DNA of 64,000 bases from Microglena sp. YARC (taxonomy: Eukaryota > Chlorophyta > Chlorophyceae > Chlamydomonadales > Chlamydomonadaceae). This document shows positions 36,101 through 40,949 of this stretch, one piece after another. The translations under genes and the position numbers were made by a program. The DNA is taken from positions 46,653,957 through 46,717,956 of the forward strand of contig CM039464.1 in NCBI GenBank assembly GCA_022414725.1. The letters are read 5' to 3'. Positions within the stretch are counted from its first letter, which is position 1; each line of letters starts with the position of its first letter. Below the pieces are notes generated by a model. That model saw only the letters and a list, made by a program, of their open reading frames with translations, searched no databases and had not been told where the DNA came from.

Positions 36101-37143
36101 AGGACATTTCTTCATTTGTCGACAGAATTTGAATTTGAATTTGAATTTTCAGACTGAATGGAACCTCTCTCTCTCCTTCATCAGGACATTTCTTCATTTG
36201 TTGAAGAGTTTGAAGAGGAGGAGGAGGAGAAGGGGGCAGCTGCTGCAGGTGCTACTGGCTCGCACACTTCTGGAGTCGGCGGCGGAATTGCGTCCAAGCC
36301 ATCCAATCAACCGTCTTTTGGGCTCATTAAGGTCCAGCGACCTGCTGGACTCCCCGCATCTCAGCCTGGGGTGAGCATCTGTTCGGGGCTGGGCTGGGTG
36401 TTTTGGCTGGGCTGGGTGTTTAGGGCTTACTTGTCCTGGCTTCCCCTCCAGTTATGTTAGAAGCAGAGCCTTGATCCAGTTCCAGATTCTGATCCTGATC
36501 CTGATCCTGATCCTAGGCACGTTTATACTTGTTATCCGTGCTTTTTCTGTGTCTCAGCCATCGGTAAGCGTCTGTTAGGGGCTGGGCTGGGTGTTGGGGG
36601 CTGGGCTGGGTGTTGGGGGCTGGGCTGGGTGTTGGGGCTGGCTGGGTGTCTGGGGCTGGGTGTTTGGGGCTATACAAATTCGTACATTATGTCTTTTCGG
36701 GGCTGGGCTGGGTGTTTGGGGCTATATAAATTCATAAGTTATATAACTTGGGGCTGCTACTTGGGACTGTGGGTGGAAGAAGAGTAGGAAGCACACACAG
36801 TCTAACACACACAATCACACATATACAAATACACATACGCTTGCACAAACATATACAAGCACACCCAGACACACATGCACATACGTACACTAACACACAC
36901 ACACACACATTCTAACGTACACTTACATACACACATTATAACATACACTTACATACACACATTCAAACATACACTTACATACACTTACACATACACACAT
37001 CCTACCCGCGTTTCAGGCAGCGGTGAAGAAGCAGCCTACTACTGCAGGGGCGGTTACATGGGGCTGGCACTTGGGGTTGTGGTGGGCAGCCTGGTAGGAA
37101 GCACAGACAGTCTAATAGATACACACACACTCACACACACACG

Positions 37144-37179
<36 letters not shown>

Positions 37180-37298
37180 TACATACACAGAAACACAGAC
37201 ATACAAATGCCCATATGCATACACATACACTTACACGTACACTCTAACACACACAGATTCTTACACACACATACACATACATACATGTATACTTACAC

Positions 37299-37329
<31 letters not shown>

Positions 37330-39055
37330 TACATACATGTATACTTACACATACACATACACATACACATACATACATGTATGCTTACACATACACACAT
37401 ACTACCCGCGTACCAGGCAGTGGTGAAGAAGCAGCCCACCAATGCTGTTGCAGCTGCAGCTGCCGCCCAGCTCATAAGGGACTTCTCATCTTCATCCGGA
37501 AAGCAGCGACCAAGTAAAGAGCATCCTAAGGCAGCTTCGATGGATTCAAAGCAGAGAAGGGTACGATTTTGTATTTCTCCTTGTATCTCCTTTATGTAGT
37601 GTGTGTGTGGGGGGGGGGGGGGGGGAGGGGGGGGGGTCGACGTGACACATTACGTGCCTCGTCACTGGGACCAGGCCAATCTGTTGTAATCCCCAAGCTT
37701 CCAAGGCCCTGGAGATACTCCTGACGAGAATTGATGATTTTGTTTCTCCTTGTATCTCCTGTATGTATGTATGTTACAGTCCAGGGGTAGGCCAAATAGG
37801 CTAGAGGGACTTTGCCCAACCGTGACAGTGTGTGTGTATGTTACAGTCCAGGGATAGGCCAAATAGGCTAAAGGGACTTGCTTAACATGTAGGAAGGGCT
37901 TCAAAAGAAAAAGCACTGATGACCTGAACCCCAAACTATCGTTTTACCGACGGGGGCCCTGAGTTCGTGCTACAGTGATCATTTAATTCTACAATATAGG
38001 TTTCAACATAATTCACCCTGTTTTCACCTTGATTTCAACCTGATTTCACCTTACTGGTTTCAACATAAATCACCCTGGGTTCACTTATACTGGTTTTAAC
38101 ACAATCACTCTGTTGCCACCTTGATGTCACCCTGCTTTCAGTGTTACATTCTTGTGCCTCTCTTTCATTCTTGTTGGCGCCTGGTAAACAACCAACTATT
38201 TAGTTCATGTAGACGCCTGGTCACCAACTAACCAACTATTTAGTTCATGTAGACGCCTGATCACCAACCAACCAACCAACCAACCAACCAACCAACCATG
38301 TATTTCATATAAACGCCTGGTCACCAACCAACCTACTATTCCCTTCATGTACGCACCTAGTCACCAACCACAAACCAACCAACCAACCAACCAACCAACC
38401 AGCGATGTGTTTCATCTAGACGCCTGGTCACCAACCAACCTACTATTCCCTTCATGTACGCACCTAGTCACCAACCAACCAACCAACCAACCAACAACCA
38501 ACCAACCAACCAACGATGTGTTTCATCTAGACGCCTGGTCACCAACCAACCTACTATTCCCTTCATGTAGGCACCTAGTCACCAACCAACCAACCAACCA
38601 ACCAACCAACCAACCAACGATGTGTTTCATCTAGACGCCTGGTCGCCAACCAACCTACTATTCCCTTCATGTAGGCACCTAGTCACCAACCAACCAACCA
38701 ACCAACCAACCAACCAACCAACGATGTGTTTCATCTAGACGCCTGGTCACCAACCAACCTACTATTCCCTTCATGTAGGCACCTAGTCACCAACTAACCA
38801 ACCAACCAACCAACCAACCAACCATCTCTTTATTTCTTGTAGGCGCCTTCACAAGACGTAAGTGATGCTGCCTCTGCCAAGGTCGCTGCTGATATGGCTG
38901 TCTTGCTGGCTGCAAGCAAATCAAGAGGTACTGAGGATGAGGGAGGTGCTGATGCAGCAGGATCCAAACCTGAGCAGGCGGCAGTGGAGTGGGTGCCTCC
39001 CACAGACCAGAAAGGAGATGGGCGTACTGCATTGAATGACAAGCTTGGCTACTAG
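7027..39055 (+). CDS. SLC4A1AP: kanadaptin (SLC4A1AP) homologue, 15 exons
   Basis: Exons: 7027-7201, 8256-8350, 13015-13130, 14048-14216, 17615-17728, 20831-21126, 22772-22874, 25152-25253, 27209-27277, 29288-29683, 30115-30501, 33233-33442, 36185-36370, 37417-37560, 38843-39055. All phases join, giving about 924 codons; human kanadaptin, from memory, is about 800. An FHA domain (about residues 153-230) carries GR, SSRLH and STHGTFLN, the phosphothreonine-binding signature. A coiled-coil middle has a GGLTAGQ motif followed by NEQ. KKKRK at about 398-402 could be a nuclear localisation signal. LDAFM and LLKIADP motifs follow, then the C-terminus [18 protein letters not shown]. The family is a mostly nuclear protein, named for binding kidney anion exchanger 1 in mammals, with a poorly defined role. 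The order resembles plant homologues as I recall them, and I see no double-stranded-RNA-binding domain as in the human protein. Identity is firm; the ends of exons 1, 2 and 9 are less so. Confidence 0.9.
7202..8255 (+). repeat. intron 1: CAT/CAC microsatellite and AGTGGAGTG minisatellite
   Basis: CACCAT/CAC/CAT units fill 7472-7650. A GTAGTGTAGAGGAGTGGAGT-type minisatellite fills about 7775-8190. The long histidine or aspartate frames across it are artefacts of the microsatellite. Confidence 0.85.
8256..8350 (+). CDS. SLC4A1AP: kanadaptin exon 2 (Ala-rich)
   Basis: The acceptor is CTTTTTGGTCTGCAG ending at 8255 and the donor is GCG|GTGAGG at 8351. The exon enters with two bases and leaves in phase 0. 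It encodes an alanine-rich stretch ([20 protein letters not shown]). This part is not conserved in the family, so the call rests on splice sites and phase. Confidence 0.6.
8351..9260 (+). repeat. intron 2: 82-bp array seeded at the exon 2 donor
   Basis: The true donor reads GTGAGGCCCTACAAAACG then TCTTGCCATAGATGAC. Downstream units carry GAGGCCCTATGTA and TCTTGCCATAGATGACA, spaced about 82 bp (for example TGACATCAAG at 8531, 8613, 8694, 8776, 8859), with ATCAAGATAGAGAAACATTT in each. No copy keeps the GT. Confidence 0.85.
9285..9680. repeat. TGGGTC hexanucleotide array in intron 2
   Basis: Degenerate GGGTCT/GTCTAT units. Open frames on both strands here (LGLGL..., PRPRP...) are repeat artefacts. 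Confidence 0.85.
10030..10370. repeat. 46-bp tandem array in intron 2
   Basis: About eight units of GTTGCGTTACACTTACATCA plus CACCAGTCTTCTTTCCTACATGA. 9700-10030 holds no recognised feature. Confidence 0.85.
10385..10790 (+). mobile_element. family F SINE-like repeat, longest uninterrupted copy
   Basis: It contains TTGCTAGGTTCACAATTGCC, TGCGCGGTAGTCCAAGC, GGATGTCTGACAGATCATGC and CAAGCGAACGTGAAGGTTCC in the same order as at 1500-2300. It lies in kanadaptin intron 2. Confidence 0.7.
10809..10968. mobile_element. family D hAT-like MITE (ATATCATATGATATC-rich)
   Basis: The element is 160 bp, ends TAGGGACCGGC and (inverse) TAGGGAACGGC, with an interior built from TCATATGATA palindromes. Flanks TATATAGG and TACATAGG match at 7 of 8 positions. 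Confidence 0.75.
11789..12980. mobile_element. hAT-type element, 1.19 kb, non-autonomous
   Basis: The left end is TAGGGAGCGGCAAATAGGTC and the right end is the imperfect inverse (TAGGGAGAGGCAAAAGACCG on the minus strand). It is flanked by perfect 8-bp duplications AATATTAA at 11781-11788 and 12981-12988. Subterminal AGGTCTATATAG repeats lie at both sides. It is inserted into a family E MITE, whose uninterrupted counterpart is at 27011-27196. Confidence 0.8.
12506..12700 (-). pseudogene. hAT transposase fragment, BED-finger-like
   Basis: The minus-strand frame reads [20 protein letters not shown] then [17 protein letters not shown]. The CxxC...H spacing resembles the BED-type zinc finger at the start of hAT transposases. 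The frame stops soon after. It lies inside an element with hAT-like ends and an 8-bp target duplication (11789-12980), which supports the origin. Confidence 0.45.
13015..13130 (+). CDS. SLC4A1AP: kanadaptin exon 3
   Basis: The exon reads [16 protein letters not shown] and ends [12 protein letters not shown]. The end matches the family segment just before the FHA domain (human YKEPPWGGP, from memory). The acceptor is TTATATATAG at 13014 and the donor GG|GTGAGA at 13131 leaves phase 2. Partial copies of its start (near 11166) and of its end plus donor (near 13563) lie in the flanking introns. Confidence 0.85.
13270..13790. repeat. intron 3: duplicated exon 3 end plus ATTT and AAAT repeats
   Basis: TTATTTAT tracts and three CTGCTTACCTTGCATGCTGC units precede a copy of the exon 3 end and donor (13563-13620, GGGTGAGATGAGCCCG intact). 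In frame the copy has a stop (GCTCCTCTTTAG). A long AAAT tract follows (13680-13745). Confidence 0.8.
14048..14216 (+). CDS. SLC4A1AP: kanadaptin exon 4 (first half of FHA domain)
   Basis: One base completes the Gly codon from exon 3, then [11 protein letters not shown] leads into [20 protein letters not shown]. Gly157-Arg158 and Ser-Arg-x-His at 172-175 are the FHA phosphopeptide-binding positions. The donor is AAG|GTAAGT at 14217, a strong match. An acceptor-region copy lies 60 bp upstream, and four more donor copies follow in 54-bp steps. Confidence 0.95.
14217..14425 (+). repeat. intron 4: 54-bp array of the exon 4 end and donor
   Basis: TTGCATGCAGTGCTGCAGTA and CGGTGACACGAAGGTAAGTC repeat four more times after the true donor. 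Three of the four extra units keep AAG|GTAAGT intact and one reads GAAGGCTAGT. Confidence 0.9.
14455..14640 (-). mobile_element. family G dispersed repeat
   Basis: About 200 bp. On its sense strand it begins TTGGCGGAGCCCCCTC, contains TGACACGTCAGCCAACGGTC, and ends TTGCGACGCTGCA. Other copies are at 19797-20005 (+), 25545-25735 (+), 27768-27975 (+) and 31487-31700 (-). Confidence 0.65.
14650..15000. repeat. intron 4: 80-bp tandem repeat
   Basis: Four to five near-identical units of GTGGTGATCGATAGGGGAAC, GTGAGGATCGTTATCCGTCA and CCCCTCTTTCGAAAGACCGA. Confidence 0.9.
15020..15300 (+). mobile_element. family F SINE-like repeat with tRNA-like head
   Basis: TGGTATAGTACTACC then GAGGTTCGAGCCCTGGCC gives a good B box (GGTTCGAGCCC). 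The shared body TCGCGCGGCAGTCCAAGC and a shortened tail follow. Confidence 0.65.
15390..17614 (+). repeat. intron 4: about 20 decoy copies of the exon 5 acceptor
   Basis: Units of about 81-160 bp each carry TTTCTGCAGGAAGCTTTCAT and ATATGACAGCACAAGCACAT, then AT-rich DNA. Most keep a functional-looking polypyrimidine-CAG and the codons for EAFIYD. Most then run into stop codons. Only the copy ending at 17614 continues into the exon. Confidence 0.95.
17615..17728 (+). CDS. SLC4A1AP: kanadaptin exon 5 (second half of FHA domain)
   Basis: The exon encodes [19 protein letters not shown] and then [13 protein letters not shown]. The Asn-Lys-Ser-Thr-His-Gly-Thr stretch is the FHA hallmark loop. The acceptor is TGTTTCTGCAG at 17614 and the donor GAG|GTGAGT at 17729; both ends are phase 0. 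About twenty decoy copies of the acceptor and first codons precede it, and only this copy continues into the FHA loop. Confidence 0.95.
18034..18197. mobile_element. family C hAT-like MITE (CAGGGTAC ends)
   Basis: The 164-bp element CAGGGTACTACA...TGTAGTACCCTG is flanked by perfect 8-bp duplications GTGTGGAC (18026-18033, 18198-18205). The interior is dense in GCGC and AAAGCGC motifs. It is inserted in one of the duplicated exon 5 donor units of intron 5. Confidence 0.9.
19435..19655 (+). repeat. family M dispersed repeat
   Basis: TTGGCAATTGCAATTAGCAA, ACAACTGAACTACA and CCGGGGCCGACCTCCAGGGG recur in the same order at 43315-43525. It lies in intron 5. Confidence 0.6.
19797..20005 (+). mobile_element. 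family G repeat
   Basis: GGCGGAGCTCCCCCC through GCGTCGCTTGCGACGCTGC, in intron 5 directly after a duplicated exon 5 donor. Confidence 0.65.
20831..21126 (+). CDS. SLC4A1AP: kanadaptin exon 6
   Basis: [18 protein letters not shown] closes the FHA domain, as in the human segment STRLFILQGPEE. A basic helix, a [13 protein letters not shown] acidic motif and [15 protein letters not shown] follow. The acceptor is CTACAACAG at 20830 and the donor ATAAG|GTGTGG at 21127 leaves phase 2. Four acceptor copies lie upstream (near 20201, 20344, 20500, 20662), and three copies of the exon's 3' part lie downstream. Confidence 0.92.
21127..22771 (+). repeat. intron 6: three copies of exon 6 3' end, poly-G, acceptor copies
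   Basis: Copies at about 21165-21310, 21627-21735 and 21875-22025 repeat CGTGGTGGTGATGGTGCCTC and the TCTAGCAATAAGTTGACTG to AAGATAAGG segment. G-rich runs separate them. A 51-bp ATTAATTGATGAATTATAATC array spans 22140-22440. CCCCAGATCCCGAGAGTAC acceptor copies lie near 22605 and 22665. Confidence 0.9.
22772..22874 (+). CDS. SLC4A1AP: kanadaptin exon 7 (coiled coil, GGLT-GQ motif)
   Basis: One base completes Arg, then [20 protein letters not shown] and [11 protein letters not shown] follow. The GGLTxGQ block is shared with plant kanadaptin-like proteins as I recall them. The acceptor is GATGCCCCAG at 22771. The donor GTTGTG|GTGCGTG at 22875 is phase 0 and joins exon 8 as VV-VRNEQ. Two decoy acceptor copies lie near 22605 and 22665. 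Confidence 0.88.
23150..23309. mobile_element. family D hAT-like MITE
   Basis: It has the same ends and interior as the copy at 10809. The left flank (GTGCGTGAAG) is a copy of the exon 7 donor region. No matching target duplication is seen, so one side may have rearranged. Confidence 0.7.
23834..23976 (+). mobile_element. family B repeat
   Basis: A near-complete copy, from CTGTAGCACGAACTCAGGGC to CCCTGGGCTGATGTAC. Confidence 0.75.
25152..25253 (+). CDS. SLC4A1AP: kanadaptin exon 8 (acidic coiled coil)
   Basis: The exon encodes [20 protein letters not shown] and ends AAITDRKK, a typical family coiled coil. The acceptor is AAATGTGCAG and the donor AAG|GTTTGT at 25254; both phases are 0. Four imperfect acceptor copies, spaced about 65 bp, precede it from about 24884. 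Confidence 0.92.
25545..25735 (+). mobile_element. family G repeat, diverged
   Basis: CAGGAGCCCCCAGTGTTACCC through CTCTCCGCCATTTTGC, in intron 8. Confidence 0.55.
27011..27196. mobile_element. family E MITE with 8-bp target duplication next to exon 9
   Basis: It is 186 bp, with ends TAGGGAACGGCT and (inverse) TATGGAAAGGCT and an AT-rich interior. Perfect 8-bp duplications ACAATAAT flank it at 27003-27010 and 27197-27204. The right duplication is followed at once by GCAG, the exon 9 acceptor. Confidence 0.85.
27209..27277 (+). CDS. SLC4A1AP: kanadaptin exon 9 (NLS-like), GC donor
   Basis: The exon encodes [23 protein letters not shown] split by no stop; KKKRK resembles a nuclear localisation signal. 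The acceptor GCAG (27205-27208) directly follows the target duplication of an inverted-repeat element. No GT donor fits, but CAG|GCGAGT at 27278 gives the right phase, so this looks like a GC-AG intron. Confidence 0.75.
27278..29287 (+). repeat. intron 9: CATGCTGTCAGTGG and GCTGCAGCTG minisatellites
   Basis: Three units of GATCATTTGTGCTTTTGTGT follow the donor. Then come GTCAGTGGTGGTGGTGGTCA and GGCTTCTCTGCTGCAGCTGC units (27660-28380) and about ten TGCAGCTGCTGTAGCTCG plus CTCTTGGTCGTGGTG units (28380-29025). GAT repeats and acceptor-like CTGAATAG/CTGAACAG copies precede exon 10. Confidence 0.85.
27768..27975 (+). mobile_element. family G repeat
   Basis: It interrupts a GGTTGTTTTTCATGCTGTCAG unit of the intron 9 array, so its left edge is after GGTTGTTTTT and its right edge before CCATGCTGTC. 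Confidence 0.7.
29288..29683 (+). CDS. SLC4A1AP: kanadaptin exon 10 (acidic, Lys-Glu-Ala repeats)
   Basis: It opens [16 protein letters not shown], matching the family DSDDDxFxDRT motif, then [20 protein letters not shown]. The last 60 or so residues are a degenerate repeat of about 11 residues ([12 protein letters not shown] type), probably a helical, charged expansion. The acceptor is CTCTGAATAG at 29287 and the donor GAG|GTGAGG at 29684, phase 0. Acceptor-like copies lie near 29025, 29142 and 29172. Confidence 0.9.
29684..30114 (+). repeat. intron 10: CACATA microsatellite
   Basis: ACACATACACA units fill almost the whole intron, leaving only the donor and TGTGCAG acceptor. Confidence 0.9.
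30115..30501 (+). CDS. SLC4A1AP: kanadaptin exon 11 (five 20-residue repeats)
   Basis: After [15 protein letters not shown] come five in-frame 60-bp repeats of the type [19 protein letters not shown]. It then ends [17 protein letters not shown], which matches the family LDAFM motif. The acceptor is CACTGTGCAG at 30114 and the donor AAG|GTGAGC at 30502, phase 0. The repeat lengthens the protein relative to relatives. A copy of the exon end with a donor lies at about 30588-30620. Confidence 0.9.
30682..30829 (-). mobile_element. family B repeat
   Basis: A full-length inverse copy in intron 11. A fragment of the same family (about 30530-30585, + strand) sits beside the duplicated exon 11 donor. 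Confidence 0.75.
30840..31400. repeat. intron 11: AAAATGTAAAAGTTCATA repeat and hairpin
   Basis: Seven 17-20 bp units span 30995-31105. An inverted repeat GTGGGCTACTCAA...TTGAGTAGCCCAC lies at about 31286-31331. Confidence 0.75.
31487..31700 (-). mobile_element. family G repeat
   Basis: TGCAGAGTCGCAAGCGACGC through GGGGGCTCCGCCAAAAA, an inverse copy in intron 11. Confidence 0.65.
31730..32820. repeat. tandem array (about 240 bp) containing the family D MITE
   Basis: Four units, with MITE starts at 31824, 32063, 32303 and about 32546, each contain GGTTCGCAAACTCATTGGTGAG, a GGGGTGGGGT stretch and the MITE with its flanking duplication. The last copy is interrupted by a G/T-rich stretch of about 130 bp. 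The whole array lies in kanadaptin intron 11. Confidence 0.8.
31824..31931. mobile_element. family D hAT-like MITE with perfect target duplication
   Basis: The 108-bp element TAGGGATCGGC...CATTCCCTA is flanked by GTTATGGG on both sides (31816-31823, 31932-31939). It is the founding or first copy of the array described at 31730-32820. Confidence 0.8.
32876..32935. repeat. telomere-like inverted repeat
   Basis: TTTTAGGGTTTTAGGGCTTA then GGGTTTAAAACCCTAAAACC, TAACCCTAAACCCTAAA: plant-type TTTAGGG/TTTTAGGG units pointing away from a centre. A shorter piece (GGGTTTAGGGTTTAAACC) is at 46910-46930. Confidence 0.75.
33233..33442 (+). CDS. SLC4A1AP: kanadaptin exon 12 (coiled coil, LLKIADP)
   Basis: The exon encodes [20 protein letters not shown] followed by [17 protein letters not shown], a motif I recall from plant homologues. 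The acceptor is TTAACTGCAG at 33232 and the donor GAG|GTGAGT at 33443, phase 0. An internal GTGAGC at 33359 is a possible alternative donor. Confidence 0.9.
33480..35215. repeat. intron 12: 1.7-kb G runs and ACC trinucleotide tract
   Basis: G-rich DNA (33480-33645) is followed by about 1.55 kb of ACCACC/ACTACC/TCTACC units. Long valine- or glycine-only frames on the minus strand are artefacts of it. Confidence 0.95.
35300..36184 (+). repeat. intron 12: eleven decoy copies of the exon 13 acceptor
   Basis: CCCTTCATCAGGA.TTTCTTC recurs near 35316, 35398, 35476, 35530, 35611, 35693, 35777, 35853, 35941, 36021 and 36097, then truly at 36179. Spacing is mostly 76-88 bp, with one of 54. GAATTTGAATTTG units fill the gaps. 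Confidence 0.95.
36185..36370 (+). CDS. SLC4A1AP: kanadaptin exon 13
   Basis: The exon encodes [17 protein letters not shown] and ends [24 protein letters not shown] looks conserved. The acceptor is CTTCATCAG at 36184 and the donor GGG|GTGAGC at 36371, phase 0. Eleven decoy acceptor copies precede it and one donor copy follows near 36555. Confidence 0.88.
36371..37416 (+). repeat. intron 13: donor copy, GGGCTGGGCTGGGTGTT array, exon-like copy
   Basis: A copy of CTCAGCC...|GTAAGCGTCTGTT lies near 36555. GGGCTGGGCTGGGTGT units span 36380-36720. CACATA microsatellites flank a copy of the exon 14 start at 37017 (GCAGCGGTGAAGAAGCAGCC). Confidence 0.85.
37417..37560 (+). CDS. SLC4A1AP: kanadaptin exon 14
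   Basis: The exon encodes [20 protein letters not shown] and ends ASMDSKQRR. The acceptor is GCGTACCAG at 37416 and the donor AGG|GTACGA at 37561, phase 0. A second exon-like start with the same first codons lies at 37017. Confidence 0.82.
37561..38842 (+). repeat. intron 14: AACC microsatellite with exon 15 acceptor copies
   Basis: Units of about 106-110 bp carry CTTCATGTAGGCACCTAGTC, AACC runs and CATCTAGACGCCTGGTCACC. The copies near 38345, 38451, 38563, 38669 and 38770 resemble the true CTTGTAG|GCGCCTTCAC junction. Confidence 0.85.
37766..37975 (-). mobile_element. family B repeat, one full and one partial copy in tandem
   Basis: TTACAGTCCAGGGGTAGGCC occurs twice (near 37775 and 37842), followed by one complete body. 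It lies in intron 14. Confidence 0.7.
38843..39055 (+). CDS. SLC4A1AP: kanadaptin exon 15 (C-terminus, stop)
   Basis: The exon starts [20 protein letters not shown] and ends [19 protein letters not shown] then LGY and TAG. This is the family C-terminal signature (human WVPP..QSGDGRT.LNDKYGY). The acceptor is TTTCTTGTAG at 38842. About five decoy copies of the junction (TGTAGGCACCTAGTC type) lie upstream among AACC repeats. Confidence 0.95.
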   Translation, partial: APSQDVSDAASAKVAADMAVLLAASKSRGTEDEGGADAAGSKPEQAAVEWVPPTDQKGDGRTALNDKLGY

Positions 39056-39079
39056 CCATGTGGTTTTATTTTCTTTGTT

Positions 39080-39275
39080 ATGACAGGTTATGAAAGTAAT
39101 TTCACCCTAGGAGGTGTGTGTCTCCCGACACAAGCCAGCGGCGCTGAGGATTCAGTTTGAATGGTGTTGCCACTCTCACAGAAGAGTAGGCGCACTTTGG
39201 GTTGGCGGGAGATACCAACCCACGACCAAAGGAATGTGCACCAGCCACTGTGCTGAGCGGTCTGGACGTGATGGT
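39080..39275 (+). mobile_element. family K dispersed repeat
   Basis: GGTTATGAAAGTAATTTCACC, TCTCCCGACACAAGCCAGCG and GAGGATTCAGTTTGAATGG recur at 62525-62690 (+), 39880-40050 (-), 45180-45260 (-) and 62790-62850 (-). It begins 25 bp after the kanadaptin stop. Confidence 0.6.
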
Positions 39276-39335
39276 CTTTACTATACTATACACTCACTGG
39301 GCATAAGCGCTGGTATCCTCCTGAAAAATTAATGA

Positions 39336-39480
39336 TAACGCCTGGTGGGGCGTGGTGTTAAGTGAGCCCTGTCTTATGCGGTAGGGAACGGGCTGCTACT
39401 TTACCTGGACAAAGCTACCATGGCGGTTGACAGCGACCGCAAACACTAGCGCACCCGTGGGGGTTCGAACCCGGAACCTC
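39336..39480 (-). mobile_element. family A SINE copy, 5' part partial
   Basis: This is the reverse complement of the 45487 body, from GATAACGCCTGGTGGGGCGT to GGGGGTTCGAACCCGGAACC. Confidence 0.65.
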
Positions 39481-39639
39481 TTGAACAACCCTGGTGCTAA
39501 TGCAGGGGGCTCCATCGCAGGTTTTAATTGCCCACCTGTTCCGCCAGCTGTATGTATGCATGTATGTATATTTGTATGCATGTGTGTGCACTCGCATTTG
39601 CATTTGCATTTTAAGAGGTAGAGATCTTCTTTCTGTGCG

Positions 39640-39760
39640 GTAGTCCAAGCTCAGGAGCAGTCTGCAAAACCGAAACCCATTACAGTAAACATTCCCCAGT
39701 GCAAGCGAGTGGGAAGGTTCCTTTAACCTCACCCCCCGTGGCTAGGCGTATGGTTTTTCA
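39640..39760 (+). mobile_element. family F fragment
   Basis: GCGGTAGTCCAAGCTCAGG and CAAGCGAGTGGGAAGGTTCC match family F. Smaller pieces lie at 22905-22970 (-), 43835-43900 (+) and 46258-46345 (-). Confidence 0.55.
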
Positions 39761-40077
39761 ATTTGCCTGAGCAGAAGGCAGCAGAGAGATAGCTTCCTGT
39801 AAAGAACCGAGATAGCGAGCCGTGTTCAAGTTCAAGTAAAGAACCATATAACATATCATCTTCTTCATTCCTTCCTTCCTTCCAGTGCATCGGCCCAAAG
39901 TAGGTCCCTCGTATGGTGTTCTCTTAGTGCGCCTACTTTTTGTAGAAGTGGCAACGCCAATCGACCTGGATCCTCGGTGTTGCTGTTTTGTGTCGCGAGA
40001 CCCACCGTCTGGGATGGAAATCTTTTCGCAACGTTAAAAAACAACTTCACCGGTCAAAATGCTCTCCTGGGCACCAG

Positions 40078-40217
40078 GGTACAGTCCAGGGGTAGCCAAA
40101 TAGGCTAAAGGGCCTTGCCCAGCCTTAAAAATAGGAAAGGCAGGTGAAAAAGAATCACTAGTGAACTGAACCCCCAGCAAATCGTAAACGACGAGGGCCA
40201 AGAGTTCGTGCTATGCA
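40078..40217 (-). mobile_element. family B repeat, diverged
   Basis: TACAGTCCAGGGGTAGCC through GGGCCAAGAGTTCGTGCT, with several substitutions. Confidence 0.65.
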
Positions 40218-40235
40218 AATAATTGAACTGTACAT

Positions 40236-40423
40236 CAGGGTAATTCAAAGCGCGCGCTTTTGAGCGCTGACTTTTTGACTCCCTCAGCGCTTTAAGCGCA
40301 GTTTTTTGCACCCCCCCTGTGGGCGCAGCAAGCAATTTTTGCGCTTTTTGCACTACAAAGCGCAGTTTTTTTGTTTTCAAGTGCGCTAAAGCGCTGGCCA
40401 ATTTGGCCATTTGAAGTACCCTG
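40236..40423. mobile_element. family C hAT-like MITE
   Basis: The 188-bp element CAGGGTAATTCAAAGCGCG...AAGTACCCTG has perfect 8-bp flanks CTGTACAT on both sides. The interior is AGCGCTTTAGCGC-rich. Confidence 0.9.
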
Positions 40424-40703
40424 CTGTACATCTCTAGTCAGGTTTTATAGTAGTATAGAACAAGATGTTTCCATCCTCTGAATGGGTCGGGTTGCATAAC
40501 TTAATTAACATTCTCGTATTAGAGTCACTGGCAACTAAATATTGATTCCTAATTCAACAAGAAAACCATTCCTCTCTTCAGCTTGAAGGGCGGGCATTCC
40601 ATCACAGAGTGCATTGTATCCTAATTAATCTCCTAATTATAACCACCCTACCACATCACCTACACATACTAGATATGAATTGACCCCGCCCCCATCTGTT
40701 AAC

Positions 40704-40897
40704 CAGGGTACTTAAAATTGCCAAATTGGCCAGCGCTTTAGCGCACTTGAAAACAAAAAAACTGCGCTTTGTAGTGCAAAAAGCGCAAAATTTGCTTGCT
40801 GCGCCCTCAGGGAGTTGCAAAAACTGCGCTTAAAGCGCAGAGGGGGTCAAAAAGTCAGCGCTCAAAAGCGCCAAAGCGCGCGCTTTGAATTACCCAT
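40704..40897. mobile_element. family C hAT-like MITE
   Basis: It is about 194 bp and opposite in orientation to the copy at 40236. The flanks CTGTTAAC and CTGTCAAC differ at one position, and the last two bases of the right end are mutated. Confidence 0.8.
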
Positions 40898-40949
40898 CTG
40901 TCAACTTCAACCTTGAAGTTGTGCGCACGAAGACGTAATACAGTAATGC

